Positions 7,802 to 16,150 of a stretch of 64,000 bases of DNA are shown piece by piece (the stretch's first letter is position 1; each line of letters opens with the position of its first letter). Origin of the DNA: Mucilaginibacter auburnensis (lineage in GTDB: Bacteria > Bacteroidota > Bacteroidia > Sphingobacteriales > Sphingobacteriaceae). The notes beneath the pieces were generated by a model. The model did no database searches and was not told the DNA's origin. It saw only the letters and a program-made list of their open reading frames with translations. A program made the translations under genes and the position numbers. The stretch spans positions 372,001 to 436,000 of the forward strand of contig NZ_PGFJ01000002.1 in assembly GCF_002797815.1 (NCBI RefSeq), read 5' to 3'.

Positions 7802-9185
7802 TACCTCTTAAAGTCCTGTATAATTTTAGAGCAAATAAGTCAGTCATACCCGAGATAAAATCTATCATTTTTATGACTTTAAGGTAGTCGCTATCGCTCT
7901 CGTCAAACTTAAATTGGCTCGGAAGTAACTCCAACACCTTGTTGTGTTCCTTTTGCCTTTGTTCTTTCGGTATTAAAGCAGCGGTTACAAAATCTTCAAC
8001 TAGACCCGACATTATTCTAAAACCTGCTAACTCGAGTTTGACAACCTCCTTGTAATTGTATATTTTTTTATATGAAAGACTGACTATGGCTTTTAACTCA
8101 GACGCAAGCTCTGGAATATCCTCTATAAGTGTATTGTGATATTGTCCAGCTAAAATTTGTTCTTCATTTTTGATAAAAACATCTGCACATTTCAAAGTCA
8201 AAGTATTAATTGACTTTGCTCGCAAGTATGCTATGGCTTCATTTTTATCTGATTCCAATTCGTCTACCTGTTTAACAACAAATTCAATCTCGTCATTGGG
8301 ACTTTTTGCTACAATAGCTAATAGATGAGATTTAACGTCATCATAGTTCAGTATCCCTAATCTATGGGAGTCTTCTAAATCTATTATATTATAGCATATA
8401 TCATCTGCGGCTTCAACTAAATACACAAAAGGATGTCGTTTAAAAACCACCTGATCTGTGAAATCGTCGGGGTGCATATTCAATTCATTGGCGATATCCA
8501 TAAATACACTTTCATCGCATTTAAAGTAACCGTATTTTTTCCGATGTTTCGCCCCCTTGCTGCCTTCTGATGCTAATGATTCACATGGGTACTTGATTAT
8601 GGCTCCCAAAGTACTATATGTTAATCTAAAACCGCCCTTAACTCTTCCATTTTGCTGTTGCGTGAGTATTCTAATTGCATTAGCGTTTCCCTCAAAATTT
8701 ACTAGATCATTCCATTCACAAGGGTCAAATTTATCTTTGAACTCTTTGTCCTCAACACGCTCAGTATCTCTTTTTCTAAAGTATTTTGAGATCGCCTCTT
8801 CACCAGAATGGCCAAAAGCAGGGTTGCCAAGATCATGAGCTAAGCATGCCGCTGCAATAACATTTTTTAGGTGGTTTCTGTAAAAATTTCGAGGTTCCGT
8901 TAAAGCTTCGATGTCAGGAAGCTCGGAAAGGTGTTTACCGACAATTTTCCCTAAAGATCGACCTACACTAGCAACTTCTAAAGAATGTGTTAGCCTATTA
9001 TGAACAAATACTTCTTCCGGCAAAGGAAACACTTGCGTTTTATTTTGTAACCGTCTAAATGGGCTCGAAAAGATTATTCTATCCCAATCCCTTTCATATT
9101 CAGTTCTCGTTCCTTTTTCGTTATCATCCATGCCATATCGCCTCGCTGAAAAGCAATTGCTCCATGTCATTTTTTGTTTCTCCAT
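7791..9185 (-). CDS. dgt: Deoxyguanosinetriphosphate triphosphohydrolase (dGTPase)
   Basis: Hydrolyses dGTP (or other dNTPs) to deoxynucleoside and triphosphate. The 464-residue protein has the HD metal-binding set: His67 (NRLTHSLEVASVGR), His117-Asp118 (CLAHDLGNPAFGHSGEE) and Asp261 (EAADDICYNIIDLEDSH). The N-terminal FSSPFRRLQNKTQVFPL is the usual dGTPase signature. Length and order fit the family. It is the first gene of an overlapping two-gene unit with the membrane protein downstream. dGTPases are known both for dNTP balance and, in some bacteria, for depleting dGTP against phage. The odd partner and AT-rich composition leave the defence role open. ATG at 9185 was chosen; Met6 is an alternative. 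Confidence 0.92.
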   Translation of the reverse strand: MEKQKMTWSNCFSARRYGMDDNEKGTRTEYERDWDRIIFSSPFRRLQNKTQVFPLPEEVFVHNRLTHSLEVASVGRSLGKIVGKHLSELPDIEALTEPRNFYRNHLKNVIAAACLAHDLGNPAFGHSGEEAISKYFRKRDTERVEDKEFKDKFDPCEWNDLVNFEGNANAIRILTQQQNGRVKGGFRLTYSTLGAIIKYPCESLASEGSKGAKHRKKYGYFKCDESVFMDIANELNMHPDDFTDQVVFKRHPFVYLVEAADDICYNIIDLEDSHRLGILNYDDVKSHLLAIVAKSPNDEIEFVVKQVDELESDKNEAIAYLRAKSINTLTLKCADVFIKNEEQILAGQYHNTLIEDIPELASELKAIVSLSYKKIYNYKEVVKLELAGFRIMSGLVEDFVTAALIPKEQRQKEHNKVLELLPSQFKFDESDSDYLKVIKMIDFISGMTDLFALKLYRTLRGIEI

Positions 9186-9464
9186 AATTTAGTTGATAAG
9201 GTTATTTTTATAAATGTCATATATTTGATCGAAAGCTAGGTTACGATTGTTACAGTTTATATTTGCTTTGTAGTACAAATAAACTTTAGATCAACTTATC
9301 TTCAGACGGGCAAATCTTTAGTTTACCGTTTTGTTAACCTCCCTTTACTGAACAAATGTACTTTGGTTATCAATAAATTGCGTTTCGAAGTTTTTAACAA
9401 CAACCTTAGTTATCAACATAAAACTTCGATATTCTTCAGCTGTCAGTGGTGCCCAAACTACGGA
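9186..9464. other. AT-rich non-coding stretch upstream of dgt
   Basis: No credible gene is seen. It must hold the dgt promoter. CAAATGTA at 9353-9360 reads TACATTTG on the minus strand, matching TAnnTTTG, but it is about 170 bases from the start codon and lacks a properly spaced TTG. Two TTATCAA-like words (9367-9373 and 9410-9416) occur near it. Confidence 0.4.
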
Positions 9465-9560
9465 CCACTATGCCAATAGTCTCTGACTACCGTAACCTGT
9501 ACTCATGTAGTCGCAGACTACAAACATATTCATCCGAAGTCGGAGACATTCGGACAGCGG
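9465..9560. repeat. Palindromic repeat, copy A
   Basis: Starts CCACTATGCC and carries AGTCTCTGACTACCG. It then has the hairpins GTAGTC-GCA-GACTAC (9507-9521) and TCCGAAGTC-GGA-GACATTCGGA (9533-9554), ending CAGCGG. It is a direct repeat of 9619-9714, and its right half matches 5225-5280. Confidence 0.8.
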
Positions 9561-9618
9561 GATATCAGGGCTCACCATGACATCGTGTTTTTATTGTCAC
9601 ACTTAACTTATCGAAGTG

Positions 9619-9714
9619 CCACTATGCCCGTAGTCTCTGACTACCGTAACCTGTACTAATTTAGTCGCAGAAACAACATAACCGTCCGAAGTCAGAGACG
9701 TTTGGACAGCGGGG
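9619..9714. repeat. Palindromic repeat, copy B
   Basis: Same order as copy A (CCACTATGCC, TAGTCTCTGACTACCGTAAC, then GTCCGAAGTC and CAGCGG) with a start-to-start distance of 154 bases. The first hairpin is decayed (TTAGTCGCAGAAAC). Both hairpins carry several substitutions, so this copy is older or less constrained. Confidence 0.75.
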
Positions 9715-9730
9715 ATGCTGAGTTTGTCGT

Positions 9731-9842
9731 TGTCATGCTGAGCCTGTCGAAGCAGACAACAGTACGGAACGCCTATCAAGGGGTTTATGCTAAATACCTG
9801 CATCGCGGTCATTATCATGGTTCGACAAGCTCACCATGACAT
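9731..9842. repeat. Inverted pair of a 25-base dispersed repeat (TGAGC.TGTCGAA type)
   Basis: GTCATGCTGAGCCTGTCGAA (from 9732) and its inverted relative TCATGGTTCGACAAGCTCAC (from 9815) are two copies of the same near-palindromic word in opposite orientation. A partial copy, GGGCTCACCATGACATCGTG, lies at 9568-9587. Words of this type are widespread intergenic repeats in Bacteroidota genomes; that statement is from general knowledge. Confidence 0.65.
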
Positions 9843-9859
9843 TGTGGATGCTTATGCCA

Positions 9860-10966
9860 TTACCGCGCTTTCGCCTCCCTTTCCAATCGCTTCACCAACC
9901 TGCACACCGTTGCTACCGATACGCCAATCTGCTCGCCAATAGCCCGCATGCTTATACCTTGATTATGCAGCTGCATTATGCGGCGTTCGGTAAACAGGCG
10001 CTGGTCTTCGGTATAATGTTGCAGGTGGGCGGTTTCGTGGTCAAAGCCTTCTACTTCAAACTGCAAAAAATTACCGTTTTTATCAATGCGGCACAGGCAT
10101 ACATTGGCCGCGCCGTAATACTCTTTGCCGCTGCGTTGCTTTACCTGTTTAAGGTAGCGCAGGCCGGTGTTGGTTTTGCTTTCGCCAATGGCAAATGCGC
10201 TGTCGGCAAAGTTGATGAGCATTTTACTGCCTTGCAGATCGTTACGCGTAATGGGTTTGGCCGGGTTGCGCTTAGGCGTATGTGCCAGCACCAGTACAGA
10301 CAGGTTGTATTTGTTTTTAATGGCCTGCAGGTTACGCATTAAACTGATGGCGCTCTCGGCGGCGTGCATACCGGTGCGCAGGCAGGTTATGTTATCCAGT
10401 ATAACGGTGCGGGCCCCGCTGGTAATAATGATGTTCTCGAGCGCGTTATTCATGTAGTCGGCATAGTTTTTAAAGCGGTGCTGGCCCTGCGCGTTGGGGT
10501 TAAGCACCACGCGGTAAAAGTTAGGATTAAAGGTATAGCGGCTTTTGTAGCTGCTGTACCGGCTCTCAAACTGTGCCGCGCTCAGTTCAAAATCAAAATA
10601 TAGCACCGGTTCGGCAGGTAGCGGGCTGCCTAATACGGGGATGGGCTCACCACTGCTGAGGGCATTGCCAATTTGCACCGCCAGGATGGATTTGCCCACG
10701 TTGGTATCGGCAAATAAAATGCAGAGTTCGCCGCGATACCAAAAGTCGCCAAAAAGCTTGTCGGGCTGCGCGTCGTCAGTGTTATTTTGAAGCCAGTCGG
10801 CAGCCCGTTTCAAAATAAAGGCATCCCTGCTTTCGGGCGCGGGTTCTGTAATTTGTTTTTGCAATTGTTTTTTTTGTTTAGGTGTTAAGGCTCTGCGGGC
10901 CATGTCGCGGATCAGTTCAATTTCGGCCGGGCGCGATGAGTAGAGCGCAGTGTTGGTGTGGTTCAT
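9860..10966 (-). CDS. RepA-like AAA ATPase with C-terminal helix-turn-helix
   Basis: A 368-residue protein of the AAA_25/RepA-like RecA-fold ATPase family. The Walker A-like motif is FADTNVGKSILA (about 86-95), after a GDFWYRGELCILF strand. The Walker B region is ARTVILDNITC, and VLVLAHTPKRN follows. The last 45 residues (RRIMQLHNQGISMRAIGEQI, then VSVATVCRLVKRLE) form a resolvase-like DNA-binding helix-turn-helix. Such proteins occur in plasmid, phage and integrative-element replication modules as well as alone in chromosomes. No integrase, relaxase or phage gene is nearby. GTTACA repeats upstream may be its binding sites. GC content is higher than in the dgt unit beside it. Confidence 0.78.
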   Translation of the reverse strand: MNHTNTALYSSRPAEIELIRDMARRALTPKQKKQLQKQITEPAPESRDAFILKRAADWLQNNTDDAQPDKLFGDFWYRGELCILFADTNVGKSILAVQIGNALSSGEPIPVLGSPLPAEPVLYFDFELSAAQFESRYSSYKSRYTFNPNFYRVVLNPNAQGQHRFKNYADYMNNALENIIITSGARTVILDNITCLRTGMHAAESAISLMRNLQAIKNKYNLSVLVLAHTPKRNPAKPITRNDLQGSKMLINFADSAFAIGESKTNTGLRYLKQVKQRSGKEYYGAANVCLCRIDKNGNFLQFEVEGFDHETAHLQHYTEDQRLFTERRIMQLHNQGISMRAIGEQIGVSVATVCRLVKRLEREAKAR

Positions 10967-11184
10967 GACGTTTAAGGTTTATTACAAAGTTCGGGATAAG
11001 TTTCAAGCAAAGTGGTGACACAAGTGTGTCAGTAGTGAATAGGCAGTAGTGAATGGTGGATAGTGGGCGTAGAAGCTTTCACTATTATTTGTTACATCAC
11101 ACTAACAGAAATTTAACATTTCTAAACACATTGATATACAGCATATTAACAATATATCTAACATAAGCTTCCTGACGTGAAAGT

Positions 11185-11261
11185 TGTTACATGCCGTTAC
11201 AATTGATTTTTAATCTACTTAAAACCAACACATTAACACCTAAACCTGTTACATGCGTTAC
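11185..11261. repeat. Two TGTTACATGC-GTTACA repeats (iteron-like)
   Basis: TGTTACATGCCGTTACA at 11185-11201 and TGTTACATGCGTTACA at 11246-11261 differ by one inserted C. Related words are GTTACATCAC at 11091, ATTACATC near 11266 and GTGTAACAG at 11281. Each unit is itself a direct repeat of GTTACA. They lie 220-295 bases upstream of the RepA-like ATPase gene and about 220-300 bases before susC. Confidence 0.55.
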
Positions 11262-11318
11262 AGCCATTACATCTATTTTCGTGTAACAGCAATCGCTTAA
11301 ATTTTCCTATTAATTAAT

Positions 11319-11358
11319 AATAACCGCACCTGAAAATTGCGGTTATTAAATTTTAATC
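11319..11358 (+). terminator. Orphan terminator-like hairpin
   Basis: AATAACCGCA (11319-11328) pairs perfectly with TGCGGTTATT (11338-11347) around a 9-base loop, followed by AAATTTTAATC. The stem is strong but the U-tract is weak. It sits between two divergent genes where no transcript should end, so it may close a small RNA or form part of a regulatory leader. Confidence 0.5.
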
Positions 11359-11442
11359 AGCATATTATCAATCTGCAATAAAGTGTAGCTTAAGTTAATT
11401 ATTTGCAAAAACAGCCATAAAATAGCCTTTACACCCGCCCGA

Positions 11443-11450
11443 TAATTTTG
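11443..11450 (+). promoter_or_regulatory. -7 promoter element for the susC operon
   Basis: TAATTTTG is an exact TAnnTTTG box, 31 bases before the ATG at 11482. No clear -33 TTG at the usual spacing was found. Confidence 0.5.
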
Positions 11451-11481
11451 CGCCATTAAAATTATTAAAAGGCTATCCCCT

Positions 11482-14400
11482 ATGACCAACTTTACTTTTC
11501 TGAGGCAGTTCATGCTGCTCCCGGTGCTCCTGCTTTGTTGCCTGAGCGCCTTTTCACAGGCAACCCGCATTACCGGGCGGGTTACCGACACCAAGGGACA
11601 AGCGCTCCCGGGTGTTACCGTTACCCTGAAGGGTACAACTGCGGCTACATCTACCAACGTAAGCGGCAATTACACATTTAACGCCCCACGCCAGCTTACA
11701 AAAAACGATGTGTTATTGTTCAACTCTATCGGTTTCCAAACCCGCGAGATCGCCTTTAACGGCCAAAAAGAGATTGACTTGCAGCTTACCGAAGACAACC
11801 AATCGCTTAGCGAAGTGGTAGTTACTGCGCTCGGTATCAAACGCGAGGAAAAATCACTGGGCTACGCGGCACAAACCATCAAATCAAACGCTGTTGAGGA
11901 TGCCAAAACCAACAACTGGGTAAACTCGCTATCCGGCAAGGTAGCAGGTTTAAACATCCAGGGAACGGGCTCGGGTCCGATGGGTTCATCACGCATCACC
12001 CTTCGTGGCGAAAACTCGCTCAACCTGGATAACAACCAGGCACTGATAGTGATTGACGGTGTGCCCGTTAGCAGTAAAATTACCGGTACCGGCTACAAAG
12101 CGCATTTGGCAACTGATAGTCCGGTTGACTTTGGTTCTGACGTATCAGACATTAACCCCGATGACATTGCCAGCATTACCGTATTGAAAGGTCCGGGCGC
12201 AACGGCCCTTTACGGTAGCCGTGCCGCTGGTGGCGCGTTGATCATCACTACAAAAAGCGGTGCACGTAAAGACGGAGGTATAGGTATCACCTATAACCTC
12301 AACATGAGCATTGACCAGGTAAACCGCTGGCCCGACTATCAATATGAGTATGGCGAGGGCCGCACCCAGGCCTACTATTCCTACGGCGATAGCGCAGATG
12401 GTATTAACACCAGTACAGGCGCGGCCGCAGGCCGTGCATGGGGACCAAAGTTCAACGGTCAGCAGTATTTTCAGTACGATCCGAACACGCCCAATAACAT
12501 TGCCGCTACCCGCACCCCATGGAAAGCTTACCCCGATTATATAAAGGGCTTTTTCCAAACCGGCTCTACCATCACCAACAACCTGTCTATTGAGGGTGGT
12601 GATGACAAGAGTTCTGCCAGACTATCGGTGTCACACCTTGACAATAAATGGATTGTGCCAAATACCGGTTACCAGCGTAGCTCGGTGGCGTTGTCGGTTA
12701 ACCAGCGGGTTAGTACTAAATTAAAAGTTAACGGAAAGGCTACCTATACCAACAAACAAAGCGATAACCTGCCCGCAGCCGGTTACAACAACCAAACGCT
12801 GATGTACTTTCTGGCTATTGGTACCGCGCCTAACATTGACCACAACTGGTTCAAACCGTACTGGCAACCCGGACTGGAAGGCGTTCAGCAGAAAAATCCG
12901 TTCAACCCTGGTCCGGATAACCCATACATAGACTTGTACGAAGATTTGAACAAGATGAATAAAAATGGCTTCATCGGTACTGCTTCAGCAACCTACGAGT
13001 TCAATGATAAGCTGAACGTAATGTTCCGCACCAGTTTGGATATGTCAAATGAGTTCCGCTCTCAGCAGCGCCCTTACAGCATTACAAAGTACCCTAAGGG
13101 CATGTACCGCGAGCAAAACGTATTCAACTTTGAATCAAATACCGATGTGCTTTTAACCTACAAGGATAAAGTAACTGAGAAGATAGATTTCTCATTCAAC
13201 GCAGGTGCCAATGCCATGAAGCAGACCTATAACTTTGCCGGTATCTACGCCGACCAACTGGCTCAGCCTGGTGTTTACCAGTTGTCAAACAGTCTGGATC
13301 CGGCGGTAGCCGATCCGCAGCGTTCTGAAAAGGCAATTAACAGCATTTACGCCGCTACCCAGTGGTCATACAACAACGCCATCTTCCTTGACATTACCGG
13401 CCGTAACGACTGGAGCAGCACCTTACCTTATGGGCGCAACTCCTTCTTTTACCCATCTGTAAGTACCAGCTTTTCTTTAGGCGATATGTTCACGCTGCCT
13501 AAGCAGATATCTTTTGCTAAGTTGAGGTTGTCATACGCGCAGGTTGGTAATGACACCCGCCCCTATCAAACTACTAAGTATTATGACAAGATATACAGTA
13601 ATACATTTACCAACTCACCCACCTTATTTAATCCTAACCTGAAACCCGAGATCACCTCGAGCTATGAAGCTGGTTTAGATATGCGCTTCTTCGGCAACAG
13701 GTTATCAACGGATATTGCCGTTTACCGCAACAACAGCCGCAACCAGATCTTGGCCATCCCGCTTGACCCTACGTCAGGTTATGCCAGCGCATTGGTTAAC
13801 GCAGGTTTAATAGAGAGCAATGGTGTTGAGGTAGTGTTACGCGGCACTCCGGTTAGCACACCAAACTTCAGCTGGAACACCACCCTGAACTTTAGCCGTA
13901 ATCGCAGCTATGTGCGCGAATTGGCTGATGGATTAACCAGTCAGGTAATTTACAGCCATGACGGCAACGTAACCATTGAGGCCCGTGTTGGCGGTCGTAT
14001 GGGCGATATGTATGGCCGCGGTTTCCAACGTTCTCCTGATGGCAAAATAGTATACGGTTCAACAGGCTTACCTGCTCAACTTGACCCGGTTGCCAAAGTG
14101 TGGGGTAATGCGTTCCCAGACTGGAAAGCCGGATTACTGAACGAGTTCACTATACGTAAAGTTAGGATCAGCTTCCTTTTAGATTATCAGCGCGGTGGCA
14201 GTATGTTTTCGCAAAGCAACCACAAGTATAATACATTGGGTAAAACCAAAGTTACCTTGCCTGGTCGTGACGGCGGCATAGTTGGCGATGGTGTTGTATT
14301 GGGTTCTGATGGCGTGTACCGCCCTAATACTGTTAACGTAAGCGCTGCATCTTACTATGATAACTACTACCAGATCAGCAACGCCGAAACCAATATTTTT

Positions 14401-14649
14401 GATGCCACATACCTTAAGCTGCGCGAGGCACGTGTAGAGTTTAACCTGCCTGCACGTTGGTTAGGTAAATCAGGTTTCAAATCCATCTCCATGGCTGTAT
14501 ATGGTCGCGACCTGTTCAATATCACCAAGTTCCCGGGCTTTGACCCTGAAGGTGGTAACCTTAACAGCGGTACCCTTACGCCGGGTGTTGAGCTGATGCA
14601 GTTCCCATCGGCGCGTACCATGGGCCTTAACCTCACTTTAAAATTATAA
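11482..14649 (+). CDS. SusC/RagA-family TonB-linked outer-membrane transporter
   Basis: A 1,055-residue outer-membrane receptor that, with its SusD partner, imports a substrate using TonB energy. It has a signal peptide (1-26, ending AFSQA) and a carboxypeptidase-regulatory domain (about 28-105: RITGRVTDTKGQALPGVTVT). The TonB-box-like LSEVVVTALGIKREEKSLG follows, then a plug domain ending ALYGSRAAGGALIITTKSG and a long beta-barrel with the SusC C-terminal pattern (FPSARTMGLNLTLKL). It is the first gene of a susC-susD-phosphodiesterase operon, with 12 bases to the next gene. The substrate is not identifiable from sequence; the neighbour suggests a phosphodiester-containing molecule. Confidence 0.95.
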   Translation: MTNFTFLRQFMLLPVLLLCCLSAFSQATRITGRVTDTKGQALPGVTVTLKGTTAATSTNVSGNYTFNAPRQLTKNDVLLFNSIGFQTREIAFNGQKEIDLQLTEDNQSLSEVVVTALGIKREEKSLGYAAQTIKSNAVEDAKTNNWVNSLSGKVAGLNIQGTGSGPMGSSRITLRGENSLNLDNNQALIVIDGVPVSSKITGTGYKAHLATDSPVDFGSDVSDINPDDIASITVLKGPGATALYGSRAAGGALIITTKSGARKDGGIGITYNLNMSIDQVNRWPDYQYEYGEGRTQAYYSYGDSADGINTSTGAAAGRAWGPKFNGQQYFQYDPNTPNNIAATRTPWKAYPDYIKGFFQTGSTITNNLSIEGGDDKSSARLSVSHLDNKWIVPNTGYQRSSVALSVNQRVSTKLKVNGKATYTNKQSDNLPAAGYNNQTLMYFLAIGTAPNIDHNWFKPYWQPGLEGVQQKNPFNPGPDNPYIDLYEDLNKMNKNGFIGTASATYEFNDKLNVMFRTSLDMSNEFRSQQRPYSITKYPKGMYREQNVFNFESNTDVLLTYKDKVTEKIDFSFNAGANAMKQTYNFAGIYADQLAQPGVYQLSNSLDPAVADPQRSEKAINSIYAATQWSYNNAIFLDITGRNDWSSTLPYGRNSFFYPSVSTSFSLGDMFTLPKQISFAKLRLSYAQVGNDTRPYQTTKYYDKIYSNTFTNSPTLFNPNLKPEITSSYEAGLDMRFFGNRLSTDIAVYRNNSRNQILAIPLDPTSGYASALVNAGLIESNGVEVVLRGTPVSTPNFSWNTTLNFSRNRSYVRELADGLTSQVIYSHDGNVTIEARVGGRMGDMYGRGFQRSPDGKIVYGSTGLPAQLDPVAKVWGNAFPDWKAGLLNEFTIRKVRISFLLDYQRGGSMFSQSNHKYNTLGKTKVTLPGRDGGIVGDGVVLGSDGVYRPNTVNVSAASYYDNYYQISNAETNIFDATYLKLREARVEFNLPARWLGKSGFKSISMAVYGRDLFNITKFPGFDPEGGNLNSGTLTPGVELMQFPSARTMGLNLTLKL

Positions 14650-14661
14650 CAGAAACGATTC

Positions 14662-16122
14662 ATGAAAAAGGCATATATATTACTGGTGATGTTAATAGCT
14701 ATAACATCATCGTGTACGAAAGATTTCGAAAAAATAAACACTGACCCTAACCGGCCAACATCGGTAAATCCTGGAGTTGTATTAGGGCAGATGCAGTACC
14801 GAATGGTAAGCAGCAGCATAAGCGCGGCACGTGGCTTTACCCACGAACTGATGCAGGTTGACGCGCCACGCAGCAGCACAAGCAACGGCGTGCACAGGTA
14901 TGTTATTAACCCAGGCACCGGTGTATGGAACAGCTTTTATACTTTACTGGCCGACGTTAACGTAGTAATTAGCAGCGCTGAAAGGTTAAAAGAAAACAAC
15001 TACAAAGCTATTGGCTTGATCTACAAATGCTGGGCTTATTCTATCCTAACCGACGTATATGGCGACGTACCTTACAGCGAAGCTATGAATGCGGCTGGTG
15101 GAAATGTGCAGCCCAAATTCGATTCGCAAAAAGACATTTACACCCAGATACTGAAAGACCTGGATGAGGCTAATAACCTGTTTGATGACAACAAAGTGCT
15201 CACATATGGTGGCGACAACGTTTATCCGTCAAACGCCCTTACCAGCGGTAAAAATGTAGGTATACAGCGTTGGAAAAAATTCGGCAACACTTTAAAGCTA
15301 CGCCTTTTGCTTCGTTTAGAAAAGCGAGCTGCCGAGATGAATACTGCTGCGCAGATCAGCGCCATACTGGCCGACCCGGCTAAGTATCCTGTGTTCTCAT
15401 CAAATGCAGAAGAAGGCATTTATAAGTTTCCCAATGTTTACCCCTACTTTAATCCTTACTACACCGCACGTCAGTTAGATTGGCGCGACGGTACTTACTT
15501 TACTAAATTCTTTTTGGGCAACCTCAACAACTGGAACGATCCTCGTCGTGCTGTTTGGGCCATTCCGGTCTCGGGCGTTTATCAGGGTATTGACAGTGGC
15601 TACCCTACTACGGTTGAGTATGTAGTAGGTAAAAATTCCAGCTATGTTGACGCTCTTAAAACCTCTTCAATTACAGGTGTTATGCTAACCTATGCTGAAG
15701 AGGAATTTATTAAAGCCGAGCTTGCACTTAAAGGATTTAATACAGGCAAAACCGCCAAAGCGCACTATGAGGCAGGTATTACCGCAGCTATGGCACAGTG
15801 GGGCGTTACTGTCCCTACGGGATATTTACAACAGGCGGGCGTAAACTTTGATGAAGACCCAAGCATGGCTGCACAATTAGAAAAGATCATCACACAAAAA
15901 TACTACGCTTACTTTTTTGTTGACTACCAGGCCTGGTTAGAAAAAAGACGCACTGGCTACCCTGTTCTCCCCCGCGGCACTGGCATTCCTACTGAAAACC
16001 AGTTCCCCAACCGTATACCTTACCCAACTTACCTGCAATCGTTAAATCCGGTTAACCTGAAGGCGGCAGTTACTGCTATGGGTGGCGATAACAGCAATGT
16101 GAAAGTTTGGTGGGATAAGTAA
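14662..16122 (+). CDS. SusD/RagB-like substrate-binding lipoprotein
   Basis: A 486-residue surface lipoprotein (ITSSCTKDF, lipidated Cys) of the SusD-like_2 type, recognised by the N-terminal FEKINTDPNRPTSVNPG and AYSILTDVYGDVPYSEAM segments. The C-terminal EKIITQKYYAYFFVDYQAWL and EKRRTGYPVLPRG segments agree. It caps the SusC barrel and captures ligand. It lies 12 bases after susC and 28 before the phosphodiesterase gene. All three run in one direction with no terminator between them. Confidence 0.95.
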   Translation: MKKAYILLVMLIAITSSCTKDFEKINTDPNRPTSVNPGVVLGQMQYRMVSSSISAARGFTHELMQVDAPRSSTSNGVHRYVINPGTGVWNSFYTLLADVNVVISSAERLKENNYKAIGLIYKCWAYSILTDVYGDVPYSEAMNAAGGNVQPKFDSQKDIYTQILKDLDEANNLFDDNKVLTYGGDNVYPSNALTSGKNVGIQRWKKFGNTLKLRLLLRLEKRAAEMNTAAQISAILADPAKYPVFSSNAEEGIYKFPNVYPYFNPYYTARQLDWRDGTYFTKFFLGNLNNWNDPRRAVWAIPVSGVYQGIDSGYPTTVEYVVGKNSSYVDALKTSSITGVMLTYAEEEFIKAELALKGFNTGKTAKAHYEAGITAAMAQWGVTVPTGYLQQAGVNFDEDPSMAAQLEKIITQKYYAYFFVDYQAWLEKRRTGYPVLPRGTGIPTENQFPNRIPYPTYLQSLNPVNLKAAVTAMGGDNSNVKVWWDK

Positions 16123-16150
16123 ATTTTAAAAACCGATAGATAAATAATAT

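Larger units (their letters stand above)
10967..11481. other. 515-base non-coding region with GTTACA repeats and a hairpin
   Basis: No convincing gene. It contains a short tandem-like word AGTAGTGAAT twice (near 11029-11055), GTTACA-containing repeats (11091-11261), an orphan hairpin (11319-11348) and the susC promoter box (11443-11450). A 107-residue minus-strand frame across 11346-11669 mostly overlaps susC in antisense and is not credible. Confidence 0.6.

Noticed and set aside
9603..9818. 71-residue minus-strand frame in the repeat nest
   Set aside because: It is made from repeat copy B and the TGAGC.TGTCGAA words, with no recognisable domain; an artefact of repeats.
9860..10966. Reading the RepA-like ATPase region as a prophage or integrative element
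   Set aside because: No integrase, relaxase, structural phage gene or attachment-site repeat is present; flanking genes look chromosomal.
11346..11669. 107-residue minus-strand frame over the susC start
   Set aside because: Most of it is antisense to the susC coding sequence, and it has no protein features.
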